Shown here: piece by piece, positions 42,727-52,269 of the stretch
How positions within the stretch are numbered: position 1 is the first letter of the stretch
How the letters are laid out: each line of letters begins with the position of its first letter
DNA from: Bacillota bacterium
GTDB lineage: Bacteria; Bacillota; Clostridia; Lachnospirales; Lachnospiraceae
Direction of reading: 5' to 3'
Length of the DNA: 64,000 nt
Assembly: GCA_902363515.1 (NCBI GenBank)
Contig: CABJAN010000011.1
Span: 1-64,000, forward strand
Position numbers and translations under genes: made by a program
The notes under the pieces: model-generated
The model's input: the letters and a program-made list of their open reading frames with translations, nothing else
Told to the model about the DNA's origin: nothing
The model's database searches: none

Positions 42727-44784
42727 TTACAAAATTTCATAAACTTTTGTCTCATAAGCACCCAGAGAAATTTTTCCTTCTGCCTGCTCTTTTGTATCCA
42801 TATCCTTTACTGGTTTTTTCATCCAAATTCCCTGTTTCTGATCCGAATAATTCAAAACAAAAATATACATTTTGTGGTTCTTTTCCTTCACGGTAATCTC
42901 ACATTCCTCAGGCACTTCTACCACATCACGATATGTCTCCACAACACCTGTATAATCCAGAAAAGCTTTTACATTTTCTCTCGTAAAAGTTCCTCCAAAA
43001 TGAAGTACTTTTCCTTCTCCATATGTGTTTTCAATCAATACCGGACTTCCTTTATAATAATTCCCTGCATATTTTGCCAGTACATTTGCATGTGTACCAA
43101 CTGGTTCCAAAATGTCATTAAAAATACCTGTTTCCAGCATATTTCCATTCCAGTCCATCATCACATTCTCATCCGCAGGTCCTACAAAAGTAAATTCTTT
43201 CACATCACTTCCAGAGATTTCTGATAACAATCCAGGCATAGGTGTCATAACACACTTACCATTTTCATCTTTTTGTCCTGTCCTGGCTCCCAGAATCAGG
43301 CATCCTCCCTTAGCAACATATTCTTTTAAAAGAGCCGCCTTTTTTTCTGATAAAATTAATCCATGCGGATAAATCAGCACCTGGTATTTTAACAACTCTT
43401 CTACCTCTGTATTTTCTAAAAGATAGAGATAATCCATTGGTGTATGATTCAACTGAGATGCAATAAAAATTTCCTCTTCACTGCTCCATGTAAGTCTGCG
43501 ATGCCATACATCTACCTGTGCATCCCAGATATTACTATAATCTTTGATCATAGCAAAAGCTGCTTGATTTTTTGCTCCTGCTGTTTCTTCAATAGCCTGA
43601 ACTCTTTCATATATTTTCTTTACTTCTGCCAGCTTCCGATTGTCACGATTATCATAATCCAAGATTCCATGCCAATAAATCTCTGTCCCAAACGTACAGG
43701 TTCTCCAACGGAAAAAACTCACATAATCTGCTCCATGTGCAATGCTCTGCATTGCCCAAAGCATCATCTGCCCTGGTTTCGGTGCAGGTGCTTCCATTCT
43801 GGTATTCCATCCATTCGCACCTGACTGCTGCTCCATAATACCAAAGTGAGGACAAATAGAACGAACTTCTGTCAGTTTATCACTCCATCTTCTGTCATTT
43901 AAATTTTTTGAATGTTTTGGATCTTCACAGAGACAATATGCAAAATTCGGATAAGAATCGTATGTGTACACATCCAGAGCCTCGTCTGTCAATCTATGAT
44001 TATCCAAATTCTGGAACATACCATTTGTAGTAATGAAATCTCCCTTTTTTACATATTTTCTCAGAATATCGCTCTGCATTTTACAGAATTTCACTGCACT
44101 GTCTGACACAAAACGAATATAATCCAATGTCTGATGAGGATTTGTGGAATTATGTATCGTAATTCTTGGCACATAAATTTCTTCCCATCTGGTGTATTCT
44201 TGATTCCAGAACACAGCCCCCCATGCCTGATTTAAAGCATCTAATGTTTCGTATTTTTCTTTTAAAAATTCCCGAAATGCCAGTGTATCACTCTCAGAGT
44301 AGAATTCATCCACTTCACAATTTATTTCATTATCGATTTGCCAGCCTATCACACTCTGATGTTTTGCATAGTGCTCTCCAAATTTTTCCACAATTCTTTT
44401 ACACAATTTTTGATATACCGGCGAATTGTAATTATAATGCCTGCGCATACCGTGGCGGAATTTCACACCATCCATCCTGCAATTTAAAACCTCTGGATAT
44501 TTTTCTGTAAGCCATGCAGGAGGTGTTGCTGTTGGTGTACCAAAAATCACTTTCATATCTGTCTTTTCAACTACCTTTAGAAACTCATCAAAAAACTCAA
44601 ATGTAAATTCTCCTTCTCTTGGCTCTACTTTACTCCATGCAAATTCTCCAATGCGTATAGTTTTAATTCCATGGGCAAGCATTCTTTCCAAATCCTCTTC
44701 CCACATATTCTTATCCCAATGCTCCGGGTAATAGCAGGTTCCCAGTGACAGTGTGTTCCATTGATAATTTTGCTGTTTTCTCAT
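42727..44784 (-). CDS. GH42 beta-galactosidase
   Basis: A 685-residue GH42 enzyme without signal peptide. It starts with the family opening LGTCYYPEHWDKNMWEEDL. It holds the acid/base Glu in GWQIDNEINC and the nucleophile Glu in IMEQQSGANGWN, followed by the trimerisation and C-terminal beta domains. It cleaves beta-galactosides, in this family often galacto-oligosaccharides or plant galactans rather than lactose. An AGGGG site lies 7 nt before the ATG at 44784, which overlaps nothing but lies 20 nt after the sensor kinase stop. Last gene of the sugar operon. Confidence 0.93.
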   Translation of the reverse strand: MRKQQNYQWNTLSLGTCYYPEHWDKNMWEEDLERMLAHGIKTIRIGEFAWSKVEPREGEFTFEFFDEFLKVVEKTDMKVIFGTPTATPPAWLTEKYPEVLNCRMDGVKFRHGMRRHYNYNSPVYQKLCKRIVEKFGEHYAKHQSVIGWQIDNEINCEVDEFYSESDTLAFREFLKEKYETLDALNQAWGAVFWNQEYTRWEEIYVPRITIHNSTNPHQTLDYIRFVSDSAVKFCKMQSDILRKYVKKGDFITTNGMFQNLDNHRLTDEALDVYTYDSYPNFAYCLCEDPKHSKNLNDRRWSDKLTEVRSICPHFGIMEQQSGANGWNTRMEAPAPKPGQMMLWAMQSIAHGADYVSFFRWRTCTFGTEIYWHGILDYDNRDNRKLAEVKKIYERVQAIEETAGAKNQAAFAMIKDYSNIWDAQVDVWHRRLTWSSEEEIFIASQLNHTPMDYLYLLENTEVEELLKYQVLIYPHGLILSEKKAALLKEYVAKGGCLILGARTGQKDENGKCVMTPMPGLLSEISGSDVKEFTFVGPADENVMMDWNGNMLETGIFNDILEPVGTHANVLAKYAGNYYKGSPVLIENTYGEGKVLHFGGTFTRENVKAFLDYTGVVETYRDVVEVPEECEITVKEKNHKMYIFVLNYSDQKQGIWMKKPVKDMDTKEQAEGKISLGAYETKVYEIL

Positions 44785-44804
44785 AAGCTTTCCCCTTTCA
44801 TTCA

Positions 44805-46538
44805 TTATTCTTTAGAGATGTTCCTTGGAATTAAAAATGAAATTCTGGTTCCTTGTTCCTTTTTACTTTCAATTTTTAACATGCTTGATTCACCATAACA
44901 CAATAACAATCTACGATAAACATTCTTTAATCCAATAGACTGTTTTGTGTTATTTTCTCTGCATTTTTTATACAAATCCAGAATTTCTGTTTCATCCATT
45001 CCAACGCCATTGTCTTCGACCAAAAATGTAAGAAACTCATCTTGTATCGAAATATTAATAGATAATTTTCCTTTTTCTATTTTAGGTTCAAGTCCATGGA
45101 TAATTGCATTTTCAATCACAGGTTGTAAGATAAAATTAGGCACCATACAAGAATATGCATCTTCTTCCACAAAATATTCTGCTGAAATTTTGTCTCCAAA
45201 ACGTTCTTGTTGAATTAAAAGATAATCCTTTACTGTGTTCATTTCCTCTCTTAATGTGATAAAACTTTCTTTTTTAATGGTAGCCCTTAACAGTTCTGCA
45301 AGAGCAATTGTCATTTCAGAAACATCCATATTTCCTTTGGCTAATGCCATCCAGCTAATAGTATCCAATGCATTATACAAAAAATGTGGATTTATCTGCA
45401 TTTGTAAAAATTCCAGCTCTGCCTGTTTTTGTGTCAATTCCATTTTATAAACCTTTTCGATCAACGTTTCGATATTTTCTGCCATTTTATTATATTCCAG
45501 GCCAATCATACCAATTTCATCGTTAGAAACAATTTTAACCCTTGGATACTCGTTATCTTTTGCTAAGGTTTTCATACTCTCCATCAATTCTTTAGCCGGA
45601 TACGCAATCCTCGATGTAACATACCATACAAAACCAAGACTGATTTCTAAAACCAAAAGAACAATCCCAGCCGCCAGCACAATCAGATGATTCATTTCTT
45701 TATTAAACTCTTTGACTGAAACTGTTTGTACAAGACTCCATCCATTCGGCATTTCATTTCCTACGAAATAAAATGCCTGCGTACTGCTAAACATATCATA
45801 TCTGGAAGTATTTGACGCTCTTAAGTCACTTAGTTTTACGGGAAAATTTTCTCCAACATATCCCTCTTTATTTGCCACCATGATTCTCCCATGTGTATTT
45901 ACAACATAGGAAGCTCCGGAATATTTGCTGGAATTATCCGCCAAAATGTCAGAAAGGTAAGAATTTTCATATACAATATTAATATATCCCGCTGGTTTCA
46001 TAGTATCGAAGTCCAAAATCGCTTTTGCAACACAAATTCTATTCTTTTCACCAGTTATTCCCCATAAACTGCTGCCATTGGCCTCATAAATTTCATCCTC
46101 TGCAAAACCAAATTGTGTTCCACCTGTTTCAATTTTTTTTACCGCAAACTCTATCCCTTCTCTGGAAATAACACTCACCGATACAACATAAGACGCATAT
46201 AAAGCCCAATTGGATAATTCTCTTTCTATCTTTTGTCTGCACTGTGCTAAATCATAGGAATCCAGACATTTTTCATTTACTATTTTTAATTGGCTCTGTA
46301 TTACCTGGCTGGATAATATCTGAACATTAATGTCTTCTATTTTTTGAATATTATTTTCCAGATTATTGGTAGTCTGTTCATTTATGTCATTTAAATAAAT
46401 TTGAGAGAGAGAACTATAGCCATAACGGAAGACAATAGCAAACAGACTTGCAATCCCAATTCCTGTAACAGTAATCAGAACTGCAAAGACAACCATCATC
46501 TTCTTTCGAATGCTAATAAACCCTCTCTTCTCATCCAT
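44805..46538 (-). CDS. Sensor histidine kinase, YesM family
   Basis: A 577-residue membrane kinase. One N-terminal helix (about 14-36) is followed by an extracellular sensor region (about 40-285), a second helix (about 290-312), a HAMP linker, and the His_kinase core with the phospho-acceptor in QINPHFLYNALDTISWMA. The ATPase part has VIENAIIHGLEP and VEDNGVGMDE. It likely senses extracellular sugar, alone or through the solute-binding protein, and phosphorylates the adjacent response regulator. It lies between the regulator and the beta-galactosidase gene. Confidence 0.9.
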   Translation of the reverse strand: MDEKRGFISIRKKMMVVFAVLITVTGIGIASLFAIVFRYGYSSLSQIYLNDINEQTTNNLENNIQKIEDINVQILSSQVIQSQLKIVNEKCLDSYDLAQCRQKIERELSNWALYASYVVSVSVISREGIEFAVKKIETGGTQFGFAEDEIYEANGSSLWGITGEKNRICVAKAILDFDTMKPAGYINIVYENSYLSDILADNSSKYSGASYVVNTHGRIMVANKEGYVGENFPVKLSDLRASNTSRYDMFSSTQAFYFVGNEMPNGWSLVQTVSVKEFNKEMNHLIVLAAGIVLLVLEISLGFVWYVTSRIAYPAKELMESMKTLAKDNEYPRVKIVSNDEIGMIGLEYNKMAENIETLIEKVYKMELTQKQAELEFLQMQINPHFLYNALDTISWMALAKGNMDVSEMTIALAELLRATIKKESFITLREEMNTVKDYLLIQQERFGDKISAEYFVEEDAYSCMVPNFILQPVIENAIIHGLEPKIEKGKLSINISIQDEFLTFLVEDNGVGMDETEILDLYKKCRENNTKQSIGLKNVYRRLLLCYGESSMLKIESKKEQGTRISFLIPRNISKE

Positions 46539-46553
46539 GCTTCACCCTTCCTC

Positions 46554-47384
46554 TCATTCTTCTTTTTTCATAAGTTGAAGAACATCTATAATGCTATATT
46601 CTTGTTTTTCATCTCGCTTACGAAATTCTCCCGGACTCATGCCAAAAACTTTTTTGAACGCCTGGCTAAAATACTTCTGTTCACTAAATCCAGCCTGTTC
46701 GCCAATTATACTAATTTTTCCATATTCTTTTTGGAGCATTTCCGCCGCCTGTGCCAATCGAAGACTGGTTAGAATTTCGCTGAAAGAATACCCCGTTTCC
46801 TTCTTTATCATTCTGGAAAGATAAGCTACAGAATAATGATATTTTTCTGCAAGCGAATTCAGAGAAACACCCTGGCTATAATTATGTGCCATATCTTTCA
46901 AGATTTCCATGGCCTGTTCCTGGACTCCCCTGAAATGCCAGCTAATCTGTTCTTGATAATCCTTGGAACTTGTAACTTCTCCATACTTTTCTACCACTTT
47001 CTCTTTATATCTTTTTTTCTCTAAGGTCTCTTTGACTCTTTCAACAGTAGACAAAATATCTTTTGGTCTCAGGGGCTTTAACATATAATCCAAAACCCCA
47101 TTTCTCAAAGCTTTCTGTGCATATTCAAATTCAGAAAATCCCGTAAGCAATACTACCGCTGTATCCAAGTTATTTTTACTCACATACTCTGCCAGTTCTA
47201 ACCCAGAAAGACCTGGCATTTTAATATCACTGATTACAATATCTATCCTTTTTTTCTTTAAAATTTCTAATGCTTCCAAACCGTTCTCTGCCTGATATGT
47301 TTGATCAATCCCTATCGTATTCCATGGAAGAGATAATAATCCGTTTCGAATATTTTTTTCATCATCTGCAATCAGTAATTTCAT
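46554..47384 (-). CDS. AraC-type response regulator, YesN family
   Basis: A 276-residue regulator with a receiver domain (about 1-120), phospho-acceptor Asp in DIVISDIKMPG, and a C-terminal AraC/XylS helix-turn-helix (about 165-265), LNSLAEKYHYSVAYLSRMIKK and FSEQKYFSQAFKKVFG. It is shorter than typical YesN proteins, which carry a middle domain between receiver and HTH. It probably activates the promoter ahead of the binding-protein gene. It starts 16 nt after the second permease and precedes its kinase by 15 nt. Confidence 0.9.
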   Translation of the reverse strand: MKLLIADDEKNIRNGLLSLPWNTIGIDQTYQAENGLEALEILKKKRIDIVISDIKMPGLSGLELAEYVSKNNLDTAVVLLTGFSEFEYAQKALRNGVLDYMLKPLRPKDILSTVERVKETLEKKRYKEKVVEKYGEVTSSKDYQEQISWHFRGVQEQAMEILKDMAHNYSQGVSLNSLAEKYHYSVAYLSRMIKKETGYSFSEILTSLRLAQAAEMLQKEYGKISIIGEQAGFSEQKYFSQAFKKVFGMSPGEFRKRDEKQEYSIIDVLQLMKKEE

Positions 47385-47400
47385 TCTTATATTCCTCGCT

Positions 47401-48237
47401 TTATCCTTTTACAGCACCTGCAACCATACCTTCCATAATATGTCTATGCAACCATATGTACACAAGAATACTTGGTATAATCGTAATGATTACCGCTGCA
47501 ATCTCTACTACATAATTTGTAGCATATTGTCCCTGAAATTCTGTCAATCCAACAGGCAGCGTCATTTTAGACGAATCTGTTAAAAAGATCTGTGGGAGCA
47601 GCAAATCATTCCAAATATTAATAAATGTAACTACCGCCACCGTCACAATAGATGATTTTGAAATGGGCATGATGATTTTAAAGAAAATCTGATAAATATT
47701 ACATCCATCCATAACTGCCGCTTCTTCCATCTCAATTGGCAAAGTGCCCATAAAACCTGTCATGATAAATATAGCCATGGGAAAAGCAATGCCTATGTGA
47801 GGCAGAATAACTGCCAAGTGCGTATTAAGTAATCCCATTTTATTAAACATCGAGAACAAAGGCACAACCATGGCATATACCGGGATCATCATTCCCAGCA
47901 AAAAAATACTTAAAGTTACTTTAGATAATTTCCAGTACATTCTAGTGATTGCATAAGAAACCATACTACTTAAAAGAACAGAAACAAAAACTGCTGATAC
48001 TGCAATAATAACAGAGTTACCAAAATATTGCAAAATATGCCCTTCTTCTATTGCTTGAATATAATTTACAAAACTAAAGCTCTCTGGAAGTCCCCATGGA
48101 TTTGCATATAATTCCGTATTTGACTTAAAAGAACTAAGCAATAACCACAACAACGGATAAAGACACAACACCGTAAAAAAAACAAGGCATATATATTTGA
48201 TAACTAAAAAGAAGCGATCCTTTGGTGATAATCTCAT
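47401..48237 (-). CDS. Carbohydrate ABC transporter permease, MalG type
   Basis: A 278-residue permease with six predicted membrane segments and the EAA loop EEAAVMDGCNIYQIFFKIIMPISK that contacts the ATPase. It pairs with the MalF-type permease 14 nt upstream. No ATPase gene is in the operon, so a shared MsmK-type ATPase encoded elsewhere probably drives it, as is common in Firmicutes. Confidence 0.9.
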   Translation of the reverse strand: MRLSPKDRFFLVIKYICLVFFTVLCLYPLLWLLLSSFKSNTELYANPWGLPESFSFVNYIQAIEEGHILQYFGNSVIIAVSAVFVSVLLSSMVSYAITRMYWKLSKVTLSIFLLGMMIPVYAMVVPLFSMFNKMGLLNTHLAVILPHIGIAFPMAIFIMTGFMGTLPIEMEEAAVMDGCNIYQIFFKIIMPISKSSIVTVAVVTFINIWNDLLLPQIFLTDSSKMTLPVGLTEFQGQYATNYVVEIAAVIITIIPSILVYIWLHRHIMEGMVAGAVKG

Positions 48238-48251
48238 CTTTCTCCCTCCTT

Positions 48252-49133
48252 TTAATACTCTACTCTATCTGAACGGAACACAAAGTTCGAAAGAAGAACC
48301 GAACAAATACATAATAGTAAAAGAATCACACCGATTGCTGCTGAATATCCGTATTTTAAAGTACGGAATCCCTGGTAGAACATATATGTCGACATAAGTT
48401 CTGTTGCATGATTCGGTCCTCCTCCTGTCATAACTGCTACCAAATCATAATATTTAAGTGAACCAGTAATAATCAGCACCGCATCTACCTTTAAAATAGG
48501 CTTGATCAACGGAAATGTAATAGATTTAAATTGAACCCATTTACTTGCTCCATCTATTTCTGCCGCTTCATAATAAGACTCTGATATATTTTTCATTGCC
48601 GCAATCTGTATAATCATGTGATACCCTACGAACTGCCACATAACTACAATAATAATACAGAACAATGCTAAATTTTTATCTGCCAGCCATACCTGTTTCA
48701 AACCTCCCAGTCCAATCATTTCAAGGAATTTATTAATCAAACCAAATTCTGAATTATATACGAAAGTCCAAGTCAGACCTACTGCAACACCACAGATTAC
48801 ACTTGGCAGAAAGAATACTGTCTGGAAAAAATGACTTCCTTTTATTTTCTGAAAAAGTATATTTCCAAAGAATAATGCCAACGGTAAGTGAGCAATCAAG
48901 GAACCAATGACCATAAGAATATTATTCTTAACTGCACCTATAAAAGTTTTATCCTGAAACAAATTAATGTAGTTTTTAATTCCAACAAACTTACTTGGAC
49001 TCATTAAGTCTGTTTGCAGAAAGCTGACATATACGTTATATCCAATTGGAACTAAAACAAAAATTGCATAAATTAGAAATGCAGGTAAAACAAAAACTGC
49101 AATACTCTTTTTATTTCCAAGCACTTTATTCAT
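48252..49133 (-). CDS. Carbohydrate ABC transporter permease, MalF type
   Basis: A 293-residue permease with six predicted helices and the EAA motif YEAAEIDGASKWVQFKSITF. AAGGGGGAG lies just before the ATG at 49133, so a longer 308-residue reading is not used. It forms the membrane channel with the MalG-type partner. It is separated from the binding-protein gene by about 90 nt containing a strong hairpin. Confidence 0.9.
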   Translation of the reverse strand: MNKVLGNKKSIAVFVLPAFLIYAIFVLVPIGYNVYVSFLQTDLMSPSKFVGIKNYINLFQDKTFIGAVKNNILMVIGSLIAHLPLALFFGNILFQKIKGSHFFQTVFFLPSVICGVAVGLTWTFVYNSEFGLINKFLEMIGLGGLKQVWLADKNLALFCIIIVVMWQFVGYHMIIQIAAMKNISESYYEAAEIDGASKWVQFKSITFPLIKPILKVDAVLIITGSLKYYDLVAVMTGGGPNHATELMSTYMFYQGFRTLKYGYSAAIGVILLLLCICSVLLSNFVFRSDRVEY

Positions 49134-49161
49134 AGTGCTCCCCCTTTCCACACGAAATTGT

Positions 49162-49200
49162 AAAATGCGGAAATGCAAATTTTATGCATCTCCGCATTTT
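49162..49200 (-). terminator. Intercistronic hairpin after the binding-protein gene
   Basis: AAAATGCGGA (49162-49171) pairs perfectly with TCCGCATTTT (49191-49200), with an inner ATGCA/TGCAT pairing. It lies 25 nt past the stop of the binding-protein gene and ends in TTTT on the minus strand. It probably acts as a leaky terminator or RNA-stabilising stem that raises binding-protein levels over permeases. Confidence 0.65.
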
Positions 49201-49224
49201 CATGCTTGTCATGATGCCTACGCG

Positions 49225-50529
49225 TTATCTGTCTGCATTATCTTCTGCAAATTGCTGAAGTGAATCAAATGCAGTTTTTGCGTCCTCGCCGCCGAGTACA
49301 GAGACACAGGTATTATTGAACTCAACACCTTCACCGGCACCAAACTGTCTGTCCCACCAAGGAGTAAGACCAACCTGTGTATTTGAAATATTCAGCACAT
49401 CAGACATTAAAGGAGACAGCTTTGTTTCATCAATTGGATAATCTCCTGCCGGAATTCTTCCATTTTCATATAACAGCATCTCTTCGCTTTCCTGAGATGT
49501 CCAATATTTCAAAAAGGCAACTGCTGCATCTACATTCTTACAATTCTTTGAAACAGCAAAACTGGTATCTACAGATCCAACGGAAATATTGTTATATTGT
49601 GCATCATATGCTGGAAGCACAAATGCACCTACATTTTCTCCAACACTGCTTTTTGCTACTTTATCTGCATCCCAGGCTCCCTGGAAATACATAGCTGTTT
49701 TTCCATTCATAAACAAGTCTGTGGATTCTTCTGGTCCCATTCCGATATAACCGTCCTGGAAATATCCTCTATCTGCCATTTCTTTTACTTCTTTTGCTGC
49801 TTTTACATGGATTTCGTTATTCCACTTTTCTTCTCCTGCACAAACATCTTTAAATAACTGATCTCCTGCCATTCCTCCTGCAATTTGCTGTACAAACTGT
49901 GCCGGAATCCAAGCATCTGTACCACACAATGCCATTGGTGTTACACTATTATCTTTTAATGTCTGGCAAACCTCTAAAAATTCTTCATAAGTTGTAGGAA
50001 CTTCTACTGCATTTTCTTCAAATATTTGCTTATTATAGAACATAACACAAAGTGATTTCTGTGTCGGAACTCCATAATTTTTACCGTCAAAAGATAACAA
50101 ATCTAAGGTTCCCTCTGCAAAAGAATCTTTCCATTCTTTATCTTCTTCTAAGTAAGAAGTAATATCTACGACTTTGCCTCCCTCCACAAATGGCTGGAGA
50201 TAAGATAATTCCCAAGTGAAAAAAATATCCGGCACCGCATTGGAAGCCATAAGCGTTGTTAATTTTGTTTTGTACTGCTCATTTTCATAAAACTCAATTT
50301 CCACGTCCACTCCATATTCATTATTTTCAGAAAATTTTTCTGCAATTGAATTATAAGCATCAATGTATGTATCTGCTTCCGTACCTACACACATGACCTT
50401 AATGGTATCGCCTTTTTGGGAACTTTCCTTTCCTTCTTCTCCAGAAGTTCCACTTCCACCTCCGCATCCTGCCAACATGCTTCCCATCATACTAGCAGCA
50501 AGTAAAGTAACTACCAATTTTTTTCTCAT
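49225..50529 (-). CDS. Sugar-binding lipoprotein of an ABC transporter
   Basis: A 434-residue extracellular solute-binding protein (family 1 type). The signal peptide ends in a lipobox LAGC with C22 as the lipidated residue, then a Gly/Ser-rich linker. The mature part has typical segments such as ADTYIDAYNSIAEKF, DIFFTWELSYLQPF and GKTAMYFQGAWDADKV. It captures the sugar outside the cell. As first gene of an operon with two permeases, a YesMN pair and a GH42 enzyme, its ligand is probably a beta-galactoside oligosaccharide; the exact sugar is not readable. Confidence 0.92.
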   Translation of the reverse strand: MRKKLVVTLLAASMMGSMLAGCGGGSGTSGEEGKESSQKGDTIKVMCVGTEADTYIDAYNSIAEKFSENNEYGVDVEIEFYENEQYKTKLTTLMASNAVPDIFFTWELSYLQPFVEGGKVVDITSYLEEDKEWKDSFAEGTLDLLSFDGKNYGVPTQKSLCVMFYNKQIFEENAVEVPTTYEEFLEVCQTLKDNSVTPMALCGTDAWIPAQFVQQIAGGMAGDQLFKDVCAGEEKWNNEIHVKAAKEVKEMADRGYFQDGYIGMGPEESTDLFMNGKTAMYFQGAWDADKVAKSSVGENVGAFVLPAYDAQYNNISVGSVDTSFAVSKNCKNVDAAVAFLKYWTSQESEEMLLYENGRIPAGDYPIDETKLSPLMSDVLNISNTQVGLTPWWDRQFGAGEGVEFNNTCVSVLGGEDAKTAFDSLQQFAEDNADR

Positions 50530-50556
50530 AAGTTTTTCCTCTCTTTCCGTTTTTTG

Positions 50557-50597
50557 ATACTATTACTTTATCATTTATCATTTTGATGGAATAGTAT
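50557..50597 (-). promoter_or_regulatory. Inverted repeat upstream of the sugar operon
   Basis: ATACTATT (50557-50564) and AATAGTAT (50590-50597) are perfectly complementary and lie 28-68 nt before the binding-protein start. It is a candidate operator, for instance for the YesN-type regulator, or a leader stem. No clear sigma-A box could be assigned. Confidence 0.35.
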
Positions 50598-50683
50598 GGT
50601 TTTTTACCTAATAAGTTAGATATTTTGACCATATTATTTACATCACAATCAGCAGTATGCTGTTTATTTTGTTTCATAACAAA

Positions 50684-50725
50684 AAAAGCATATGAAGTTT
50701 TACATTTTTCGCTTCATATGCTTTT
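50684..50725. terminator. Terminator after the HutD-family gene
   Basis: A 14-bp perfect stem, AAAAGCATATGAAG (50684-50697) with CTTCATATGCTTTT (50712-50725), is followed on the minus strand by a run of T. It lies 33 nt past the stop of the HutD-family gene. Confidence 0.85.
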
Positions 50726-50757
50726 CTATTTATGACACATATTGTTTTATCTGCGTT

Positions 50758-51339
50758 TTATTTCACAGAAACTCTGCAAATTCCAAGTCCGGCCACAGAC
50801 TCTCCTGTATTTTTAATCATCAGTTCTTTGCTCCAATCCTCACAGATAAACAGTTCTCCTGTTTTCACCTGCATATCCTCAATCTTTACAGTTCCTGCTG
50901 GCACATAAACAACCAGTAAATTATCTCCTTTCTCCGGCTTCAGTATAAAATCTTCGTCTAGGTTTATCTGTGCTGTTTCCATTTTCCCATCCGCACCATT
51001 TTTCAACATCAGATTAAAATCTACCACCTGTCCGAAACTAACCGTTGGAATCCCTCCATCAAAGCAATCTACTTGAAAAGGCTCTAGCGAAACTTTTTTT
51101 TCTTCTCCATGAACCATATCCAGATGCCCCTGAAAAATAGAAAGATACCTTTTTACTCCAGGAAGACTGGTAAAATCTGACTGCTCTACCTCTACCGTTG
51201 CGCTGCTGATTCTGCATTGGAAATTGCCTTCTTTGTACACAGCATCTTCTGGATAAATATACAGCTCTGTGGTACTTCCCCCAGACCAGAGAGAAGTATT
51301 AAATTCCTCCTGTCTTTTTACAACATATGTTTCACTCAT
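50758..51339 (-). CDS. HutD/Ves family cupin protein
   Basis: A 193-residue beta-rich protein matching the HutD/Ves family. Its pattern is W-x-x-G-G-S-T-T-E-L near the N-terminus, then RISSATVEVEQSDFTSLPG and RYLSIFQG. In proteobacteria HutD is linked to histidine use, perhaps limiting overflow of pathway flux. Here it sits 8 kb from hutU, next to a sugar operon. The start is uncertain: AAGGAG lies 12 nt before the ATG at 51339, and an in-frame ATG at 51366 has no good ribosome site. Confidence 0.7.
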   Translation of the reverse strand: MSETYVVKRQEEFNTSLWSGGSTTELYIYPEDAVYKEGNFQCRISSATVEVEQSDFTSLPGVKRYLSIFQGHLDMVHGEEKKVSLEPFQVDCFDGGIPTVSFGQVVDFNLMLKNGADGKMETAQINLDEDFILKPEKGDNLLVVYVPAGTVKIEDMQVKTGELFICEDWSKELMIKNTGESVAGLGICRVSVK

Positions 51340-51510
51340 TTCTTCTAATCGCTCCTTAATAAACATTTTCTTTATAGTAGCAAAAATCTGTCATCTAGTC
51401 CAGTGCATCTTATTTTCTTTTATTATTTCTAAAAATATCAATCCTAGAGAAAGTACAGACATGCTTGCTCTCACTTAGTTTGAAAATCAAGATGCAAATC
51501 ACTAAAAAAA

Positions 51511-51547
51511 CTGCCAAAGAGAATTTTTCTGGTATCCTCTTTGACAG
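51511..51547 (-). terminator. Terminator after the GNAT gene
   Basis: CTGCCAAAGAG (51511-51521) pairs with CTCTTTGACAG (51537-51547), with one mismatch. Seven T residues follow on the minus strand. It lies just past the acetyltransferase stop. Confidence 0.8.
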
Positions 51548-51559
51548 TTGATTTGTCTG

Positions 51560-52180
51560 CTATCTTGTATAATCATAAATAAAAAAATTCATTTTTGCTG
51601 TTTGACCTTTAATATCAAACTTATGTTCTTTCTCCTTTCGTCTGACCATGCCCTGATGTTCGTAAAAGCCATAATTACAACTTGTATCTGTAAACAAATA
51701 AAATTTATACAATTGCTCTTGTTTCATATAGTCAAGAGCCGATTGAAACAATTGTTTTCCTATACCTTTACCACGGCAAGAGGAATCCACAGCAAATAAA
51801 GCAAGTTCTGCAGGATATTCTATACCGCATTCTTGTAGTAACTCTTTATCAATACCACTTACATTTTCAAAAATTTTAGATACACCTCTTCCCTCTTTTG
51901 AAAGATATAAAGAGGTAATAGCCTTTATTTGTTGTACTCTTAGTCCTAACGGACATTTATGTTTGGCTTTGTTATTTACAAGTATAATTCCTACCGGCAC
52001 TCCTTCATCTAAAGCCACACAAGAAAATGTGTAATTTGTCAAACAGCTACTCAAAAATACTTTGGCTAACTTTTGTGCTGTCTTAGGACTGCACAAATCA
52101 TCATAATGCCATGTTTTTCTAATAATTTTCTCTAAAGCCCCAAAATCTTCTTTTTGATATTCTCTGAATGTAATTTGCAT
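51560..52180 (-). CDS. GNAT-family N-acetyltransferase
   Basis: A 206-residue GNAT protein. The acetyl-CoA-binding motif A is visible as LFAVDSSCRGKGIGKQLFQS (about 127-146). A C-terminal motif B segment with YKFYLFTDTSCNYGFYEHQG follows. It transfers an acetyl group from acetyl-CoA to an unknown amine. It is flanked by its own terminator and about 90 nt of upstream AT-rich DNA, so it looks like a single-gene unit. Confidence 0.82.
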   Translation of the reverse strand: MQITFREYQKEDFGALEKIIRKTWHYDDLCSPKTAQKLAKVFLSSCLTNYTFSCVALDEGVPVGIILVNNKAKHKCPLGLRVQQIKAITSLYLSKEGRGVSKIFENVSGIDKELLQECGIEYPAELALFAVDSSCRGKGIGKQLFQSALDYMKQEQLYKFYLFTDTSCNYGFYEHQGMVRRKEKEHKFDIKGQTAKMNFFIYDYTR

Positions 52181-52269
52181 AATTTGATATCTCCTTGACT
52201 TTTCCCTATTTACTGCATATCTTATGCTATACAGTTACTGTAATGTCAATAGATGATTTTCAAAAAAAA

